A stretch of DNA of 64,000 nucleotides from Miscanthus floridulus (taxonomy: Eukaryota; Streptophyta; Magnoliopsida; Poales; Poaceae). Below the pieces are notes generated by a model. That model was not told the DNA's origin, ran no database searches, and saw only the letters and a program-made list of their open reading frames with translations. The position numbers and the translations under genes are program-made. Positions within the stretch are counted from its first letter, which is position 1; each line of letters begins with the position of its first letter. The stretch spans positions 125,761,259 to 125,825,258 of the forward strand of contig NC_089582.1 of NCBI RefSeq assembly GCF_019320115.1. The letters run 5' to 3'. Positions 57,996-64,000 of the stretch are shown in pieces.

Positions 57996-60101
57996 TGTCC
58001 CTTGGGATTTGAATTTCATCCCCACCTTCCCGACTTCGCTTCATTGATTCTGGTGTGCTTGAGTCTAGAGATGAAGATGTGGTCATTGTCAAATGAGACT
58101 GGGAGATCTGCCAGGGATCCATGGCCTCTTGTTCCTTGAGTGCCTCACCCCCATTTAGTAGAGGAACGGTGCCACCAAACACCATGCCACACTTGCTAGC
58201 CTGATAAGGTAACGGGGTGCCTGGGTACCGATGAGGAAAAGGATCTTGAAAGTGTGAAGGTTTCCCTCTTTTCCTTGGGTTCTTTGACTTGACTGGGCCA
58301 GTGTGGCCATGAGCTACTCGATCTTTCCTTCGGCTGCTCTGTGGTGGGGAGTAGCTCTTGATCATCGTGCCCACCCTCTCTAGGAAGCTTGAAACCTCTG
58401 AAGGAAGCAAGTTTCCCTGAAGATATCGACCAATTACTGGGAGATCATTTTTCAAATCTTCAACCTACAAGTCACAAGCATAAGCACACCAAGGGCCAAA
58501 CTATAGGCAAAAGGTATGGAATATGGATAATTAGCTTTCTATTAAGGGCTTACCATTGTAGAAAAATTATGAGAGGTATTCAGACCGCATCCTGCATCAT
58601 TCTGTCCAGCACTAGACTCATGGAGTGGAAGGGAGTTGATATTGGTTTCCGCAGGAGGGGTGAAACGGCAGCCAACCAATTGATGAAACTCCTCAATCTC
58701 ACGAGCATACTCAGCTCTCCAGTCTTTCCACTTACTCCAAGTTCTTCTTGCCCACATTGGCACGCCATGGAGGCGTCCTTGTTCCCTTCCAAACTGCCTA
58801 GCAAACCTGTCAGGCACATACACCTCCTTTATGTTAAAGCTGATTAGCCAAGTCCGAGAGTAGCAGATGTTATCTGCTGCAATGCAATATTCCAGACCAA
58901 TTGCTGGATTTATGTCCTTGTAAGGGTTCCAATTGACCTGAAAACATAATTGGGATAGTATATATGACATAACAGTTGAAAAATTGGCACACATTTATAA
59001 GTAGGTAATTTTGGACTTGCCTCAGAAAATTGAAGTTGTTCAAAAACTTTTCTCCACTCCATGACTTTTTTCCTCTGTCCACGTGTTGCTCCTCCAAAGT
59101 TCCACCGACAAGCCCGGGGCAGCAAAGTGCTCTGGTTCTTCTGTTTTGGTTGAGTAATAGGAAGGTACTCATAAATCCAGGCCTTATGGGAATAAGGGAA
59201 AGCCATGATTAATTAAGCAGATAATACAATAGACAATACCATAGATAATAACTTGAACTTATTCAGATAAAGAGCACACCATGAGCAAAGTTGCACTGCC
59301 GAGAAACTGCGTTGTGGCATTAGGTGTCACTGCAACAGACAATCCCCTGTACAAATGAGCGAGGGCTGCAGCCCCCCAAGCATACTCACGGATCTTCCTA
59401 AAATCTCCCAACAATGGTAGATATCTTGGGGATACAAATCCCCTCATGGTGTCAGGAAACAAGGTGGAACCAACCAGGTATAGAAGGTAAGCTCGGGTGC
59501 TATATGCAATGTCATTGATGGTCGGATTTTCCGGCAGTTGATGGAAATTCCTATACAACCAAGTCAACCTAATTAAGCCACACAATTGCTCTCCATTTCC
59601 AGGGCTCTCTCCTAAATAATGCAAGCACATCCGCTTCACAGCTTCATCACCAATTGGCTCTGCGGTCACCACATGACCAGTCACTGGAATGCCGAGAATG
59701 TAGGAAACATCGCGAAGTGATGGTGCCATCTCAAATCCCATGAAATGTGCAGTATTTGTTTCATTGTTCCATCTTTCACAAAATGATGTAAGCAAAGAAC
59801 GATCAATGGTAAACCCGGTGGTAAGTGCCAGATGTCCAAGACCACTAGCATTAACAAGCTGTTGCTGCTCATCAGTCAGAACCCATTCTTTTAGCTTTCG
59901 AGTCTGCTGGCTTGGAAGCAGAACACCATACCGCTACAAAATTTTCATTATCTCAGTATGTATTTTGTTTAAGATACCCAAGTAATAAAAGGAACAAGGA
60001 ATGCAAAAGCTACATACTGTCCAAATTTGTGAGCTACCAACTGGCCTTCGGCCATTTGCCTTTTGTTGCTGTGTTATCAATCCCTGAGGTGCAAGGTCCA
60101 T
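57982..60101 (-). CDS. Plant mobile domain (MAIN-like) protein, 5 coding exons
   Basis: PMD proteins of the MAIN/MAIL1 group are nuclear factors needed for transposon silencing and genome stability in Arabidopsis; their PMD is shared with some transposons. Exons: 60101-60018, 59933-59280, 59182-59021, 58937-58554, 58464-57982. They give 588 residues and a TGA at 57982-57984. The start MDLAPQGLITQQQKANGRRP follows an acceptor (TTTCTCAG at about 60108). PMD core: LLTSFCERWNNETNTAHF, SLRDVSYILGIPVTGHV, LIRLTWLYRNF, REYAWGAAALAHLYRGLS, then AWIYEYLPI and CYSRTWLISFNIKEVYVPDR. The C-terminal 160 residues are Ser/Pro/basic with SRRKDR and KSKNPRKRGK, possible nuclear localisation signals. Exon 3 ends in a GC donor (GAG, GCAAGT). 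An upstream leader exon is inferred at about 63000-63170. Confidence 0.85.
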
Positions 60102-60427
60102 TTTGTCCTGAGAAACAAGACTGCAGCTGTAAGATGTAAGATGGAAGCATCAACAGTTTACACATGAAAAATGAATAATGGATAAAAAGATGCATGGTGT
60201 CATGGTGAGTATTCATTGTTTTTTCTTTTCTTCAATCCCCTCATTCTTTTTATTTTTACTCTTTTCCAAAATCTAAGAATCTAATAGTTGTGGTCTTAAA
60301 AAAACTAAACCAGATAGTTTTGCGGTTTTGCCCTTAGGAGATCAATGATTTAGTATGAACTGCACATTGTAACTCCCTTATACAACAACAAAAAATGTTA
60401 CATACATGTAGCAACTTCTAACAGAAT

Positions 60428-60525
60428 CGCTATTACTCTAAATCACTTATTTTATTCAGGACATGTTTAACCATCTTTTTAAAAAAAAAACTATTCGTCT
60501 TGAAAGAAACTCCACCTTCTGATTG
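60428..60525. repeat. First half of a duplicated unit, split by a retroposon
   Basis: CGCTATTACTCTAAATCACT through CCACCTTCTGATTG. It continues after the retroposon at 62429-62466 (TCACCAATGAAACAGTCC...). The whole unit recurs at 62467-62600, so a tandem duplication came first and the retroposon later landed in copy 1, or the duplication occurred afterwards across the insertion. Confidence 0.8.
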
Positions 60526-62414
60526 TTTTTTTTAAACAAAGGCAGGAGCTCTGCCGCTCAATTAAGACAGAAAGAATTTATGTACAAGAGGGCTAGCCAA
60601 TGGGATGTCAAAAGGGCACCCGAAGGCTAACCAACCCACACGACGCAGCTGAGCACTAACACGGCACACTACCATGGGTTATCGTTGCCGAGCATGGCAG
60701 AAGACGCCAGCAGCTCCGACTTCTCATGGCAGTCCACACACAAGCCACCCACCAACGAGCCCGAAGCAAGCGGCCGCAACCGGTCATCGTTGCCAAGCTG
60801 TAGCACCCCGCAAAGAGCAGCTCCGACTTCCAATCACGACCACCCGCCTCGCCTCCAGCGCTTGTCGACCCCTAGCAGACCCCAACCAACGATGAAGGAG
60901 GGTGCTCGCCGCGTGTCATCGTTGCCAAGCCACGTCCCTGACGCAGCAGCTTCGACTTCTCGCAGCAAGACCCACCTCCACGCGTCATCGAGGCGCCAAG
61001 AAGCGAAGAACAATCACCGAGGAGACATCGAGGCCACGACGAAATCCAAACGCGACGCCTTCAGGAAGGTAGCGACGCCGATGGCGCCACCGTCGCACGT
61101 CCAAAGTGGACCGGGCTTTCACCCTTGGATGATAGTGCTAGAGGGGATACACGACGCCCCCAACAGGGAAAGCGGCACCCACAGGTGTCGCCGTCGCTAG
61201 GCTTTCGCCCAAGGAGTCCTCAAGCACGAACGTCGGGCCAAGAAGCAAGGCCCCTTGCCATCCGTCACTGCCTTCACCGTTGTCCTGCCGCTCCACAGTA
61301 ACCCCTTCAGAGGGGCCTCGACGCGTCGGCTGCACGCAGCAGCCGCACAGCTGCGTCGATCGTCACCCCCTCCGGCCGGGCAACGCGGAGCCGAACCTGA
61401 CTCCGTTGCTCACGAAAACACCGCCGCACGACCAACGCCACAGGCGGCCGCTGTCGCCGGCTCTTGGCACGTGCTGCCAACGCTGCGATCCGACGTCAGC
61501 CACCACCAGACACGCGCCCCACCCCCGTGGGCGCCGCCCCCTGCCCAGCGGCATCAGAACCGGCAGTAGAGCACCAGTGCCGACACCCTTTGCTGTCGCC
61601 GCCGCCTCCGCCTTGGCCAACCACCGCCCTCGCCAGCCCTTCGAGAGAGTGCCAGGTCCAGGTACCGAAGCTCCAGATCCGGCCACGTCGAGCTCGCCGT
61701 CGCATCACCCGCCCATCCTTCGAACCACGATCGCTACCACCACCGTCGCCGAGCTCACCGAGAGCCAGCACCGCGCAGTTGCACAGCAGCGCGGGCACGG
61801 GCCCCTGGCCGGACACCGGCCGCCGCCTGATCCCTGCAGACGTGCACGAGCCGGCCCGGCTGGCCGCCGCCGCCCCAGGCTCGGGCGGGAGCCCCGACGC
61901 TCCCCACCTTCGCCAGATCTGGTCGCGGGCCCCAGCATCGCGTCTCTGCCGCGCCGCCACCGCGCCCCGCCCACTCCACGCGGTGCTGGAGCCCGCAACG
62001 CCGGCGAGCACCAACGCCACCGCGGCGCCGGCCGTAGATTCATGGCGTGGGGCGCCGGTTCCGTGCCGCCGCACAGCTCCACGCACAGCAGTCGATCAAC
62101 CCTCAGCCGGATCCAGGGCCGCGGATCCGTGAGCCGGCCGCTGGAGCAGCCACCACCGCCGCCGTAGCAGCCACCACCATCACCGGGCACCGGGAGGAGA
62201 GAAGGAGAGAAAGGTTGGAGGATGGAGGAAGGCCCCGCCGCCACCATCATCGCGGCTGCGAGGCCTCTAGCAGCACGCTCCGGCGGCGGCAAGGAGTCAC
62301 GGGGAGGGAGGGAGGAGGGGTTGGTGGAGGCGGCGGCGGCGCCCGTGTCGCTCAGGCGGAGCGACGCGGGGGCCGGGTTTCTCCCAGTGAGCAATTTCAA
62401 ATGTCTGGTTTCTC
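60526..62414 (-). mobile_element. 1.9-kb retroposon (LINE-type tail) in the PMD leader intron
   Basis: Flanked by the 14-bp direct repeat CCACCTTCTGATTG (60512-60525 and 62415-62428). On the minus strand it ends CTTAATTGAGCGGCAGAGCT then CCTGCCTTTGTTTAAAAAAA, a grass LINE-type 3' end. The 5' part is very GC-rich with long Ala/Pro/Arg frames but no endonuclease or reverse transcriptase. Near the 3' part, TCATCGTTGCCAAG-type blocks recur at about 60678, 60784 and 60917. It is either a LINE-derived non-autonomous family or an extensively truncated element. Confidence 0.75.
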
Positions 62415-62466
62415 CCACCTTCTGATTGTCACCAATGAAACAGTCCAAGTGCACACGGACACATAA

Positions 62467-62600
62467 CGCTATTACTCTAATCACTTATTGTATTCAGGTC
62501 ATGTTTAACCATCTTTTAAAAAAAAACTATTCGTCTTGAAAGAAACACCACCTTCTGATTGTCACCAGTGAAACAGTCCAAGCGCACACGGACACATCAA
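62467..62600. repeat. Second copy of the duplicated unit
   Basis: Intact copy of the unit at 60428-60525 plus 62429-62466: CGCTATTACTCTAATCACTT to CACACGGACACATCA. It differs from copy 1 at several bases. Confidence 0.8.
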
Positions 62601-62999
62601 CTCCAAGCCTCCAACACACCCAATGCTACGAATCTACCACATACCAACAAGAGCTACATAAAATCAGGCAGATATCACTGCCCAGTAAACGCACACAGTG
62701 CTTCATGCAGTACATGCACCCTAATTTTGCACAGCATTTCGCAGCATCTTCCAAACGGGACTAGCCCTACATTCCTACCAAGGCCAGACATCGCCACACG
62801 AAATACAAGCGTCTCCAAAACCAGGGTTCCTTAGGGGAGTGAAATCCGTGCACCAATCAATCCATCAACCAAGAATCACCAACCGAGGAGCGAAAGGTTA
62901 GCCCGGATCTGGGCTTGAGGTCCAGATCGAATCCACCAATGATACGGGGCAAGGACAATGACGACGAGGGGGAAGCGGCGGCAGAGACTGCTCACTCAC

Positions 63000-63170
63000 C
63001 GGCGAGGTGTCCGAGGGCGCGGCGCGCGCCTCGCCGCCTCCGCCTTCGCCTCCGGTGGCGCTGGTCGTCTCCAATCCCACTTCCCCGGTGGGACTTGGAG
63101 ATGGAAGCAACCATGGGAGTCGGGCGGCTGTTAAGTGAGAGATGAGAGGAGCTCTTCCACTGGCTGCCAC
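63000..63170 (-). promoter_or_regulatory. Inferred 5' leader exon of the PMD gene, with an upstream ORF
   Basis: GC-rich sequence ending in a consensus donor (exon ends at 63000, intron starts GTGAGT). It contains an ATG at 63112-63114 whose frame (MVASISKSHRGSGIGDDQRH and a run of arginines) stays open to the donor. If spliced to 60107, it continues out of frame past the PMD ATG. Transcription probably starts between about 63170 and 63310. Confidence 0.45.
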
Positions 63171-63559
63171 AGGGGCCCAGAAACTTAGCTGCGGGTGGGG
63201 CCCATATTTCAGTGAGAAGCCGCTCGCGAGTGAAAGTGAAGGACCGGGTCCAGTCCAACCCGGAGGGGGGAGGCACCGTGTCGTCTCGTCGGTCGGGTTC
63301 GCGTCGCACGAGCCCGAGTTAAAACCCTAGCCTCCGCAGCACCGTGTTCCCCTTTCCCTTTTCCTATATTTAACTTTTTACCATTATAACGAATGCCATC
63401 TCTTCAGATAGTACTCTTAAAATTGTTCCTACATATTTATTATCGAGAGACAACATTTGATACATTCTTGCCATTTTCACTGACGTGGCATGCCAACTCG
63501 ACCTGACAGCATAGACCGGCCACGAGAAATGATATTTTTGCCCCTCATCTATTTCTTCT
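63171..63559. other. Promoter region of the PMD gene / intergenic
   Basis: No gene recognised. 63355-63480 is AT-rich, the rest GC-rich. It lies upstream of the putative PMD leader. Confidence 0.4.
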
Positions 63560-64000
63560 ATCTCTATCCCTTCCTCGCTCGACCTCCCACTGGAACGCGG
63601 CGGGGTCCAGCAGCGACGAGAGGAAGCCGTCTAGGTAGAAGGACTCGTGCTCGAAGCCGCCGAGGAGGGCACGCGTGACGTGCGCCTCCAGCGCGTGCTT
63701 GGCCAGCTGCGGGGATGACACCGGGATCTAGGTGAGCGATCGAGTGGCCGCAGCAAGCTCTAGCCGTCGGCGTGCCGCCGGGGCCTGCTCGGCACAGGAG
63801 GTGAACAACTCCGTCGTCGGTGTGCCGTCGGGGTCGTTCTGCTTGAAGAGCGGGTGGTGGTGGTGGCGCCCGTTACGGCGGCTGGTGGCCGCCGTGAGCT
63901 TTTCCTTGAGCCCGTCCACCTCGGCCTGCTTGGATTGGAGCTGGCGATGGAGGTCGTCGAGCGCCGCCTCGTACGATGCCACGCCCTCGTGGAGGGGCGG
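63560..64000 (-). pseudogene. DUF641/GIL1-like fragment, truncated, runs off the right edge
   Basis: Read from the right edge: YEAALDDLHRQLQSKQAEVD then GLKEKLTAATSRR, a coiled coil like that of plant DUF641 (GRAVITROPIC IN THE LIGHT 1) proteins. Then come ELFTSCAEQAPAARRR and AATRSLT followed by TAG at 63728-63730. The same frame goes on after the stop with KHALEAHVTRALLGGFEHES and FYLDGFLSSLLDPAAF, the conserved DUF641 block, before ending near 63560. The segment between CAEQA and AATRSLT looks shorter than in the family, and the C-terminal domain is missing. It is therefore probably a decayed or captured fragment. The 5' end is outside the window. Confidence 0.6.

Larger units (their letters stand above)
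60108..62999 (-). other. Putative 5' UTR intron of the PMD gene
   Basis: The donor GTGAGTGAG (minus strand, starting at 62999) and the acceptor CTTGTTTCTCAG (ending at 60108) would join a GC-rich leader to GACAAAATGG, six bases before the PMD start codon. The intron holds a 147-bp-class tandem duplication and a 1.9-kb retroposon. The splice is inferred from consensus only. Confidence 0.5.

Noticed and set aside
61280..62167. 295-residue + strand open frame rich in Pro, Ala and Arg
   Set aside because: GC-rich sequence of a retroposon is open on several frames and both strands. There is no domain, and the element is oriented the other way.

Overview
The window is nuclear DNA of a grass (Poaceae, probably a panicoid). 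It has split genes with GT-AG introns, nested transposons and several MITE families typical of grass genomes. I rebuilt three host genes from splice signals and open frames, all on the minus strand. (1) 2131-6442 is a TPX2-type spindle assembly factor with 21 coding exons. (2) 40846-52836 is a SIK1/Ste20-type protein kinase with 20 coding exons; they close at exactly 690 codons. (3) 57982-60101 is a free-standing plant mobile domain (PMD, MAIN-like) gene with 5 coding exons of 588 codons plus stop, and an inferred 5' leader exon near 63000-63170. A truncated DUF641/GIL1-like fragment lies at the right edge.

Most of the rest is mobile DNA. 7.5-21.4 kb holds a decayed autonomous-type Helitron. 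It carries a HUH Rep plus PIF1 helicase gene, an RPA70-like gene and an unidentified coding fragment. It is broken by a small hAT-type MITE, a 783-bp Ac-like hAT element, a 193-bp exon duplication and a 3.7-kb solo LTR sitting at the duplication junction. 22.4-28.4 kb holds a small unidentified gene split by an old copia element and a MITE. 29.4-30.0 kb is a long fold-back Mutator-type MITE with a 9-bp target duplication. 31.3-35.2 kb is a decayed MULE with a transposase (MULE plus SWIM plus zinc knuckle) and a linked PMD reading frame. 35.2-39.9 kb holds a Stowaway-type element, a DUF4283-like pseudogene, four MITEs and a second solo LTR.

Inside the kinase gene lies an RTE-type LINE with an uninterrupted endonuclease/reverse transcriptase frame. 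It stops about 10 bp before a splice acceptor, so its GTT-repeat tail now stands where the intron's pyrimidine tract should be. A 1.9-kb retroposon sits in the putative leader intron of the PMD gene.

Target duplications were read directly for ten insertions: TAA, an imperfect GCTGATA, GCAAG, CTATG, CATTTTCTA, TA, TTA, GATAA and two long retroposon duplications of 14 and 17 bp. A further 6-bp TGCATT is likely for the RTE LINE. I found no tRNA, rRNA or CRISPR. All family names come from motif recognition; no search was run.
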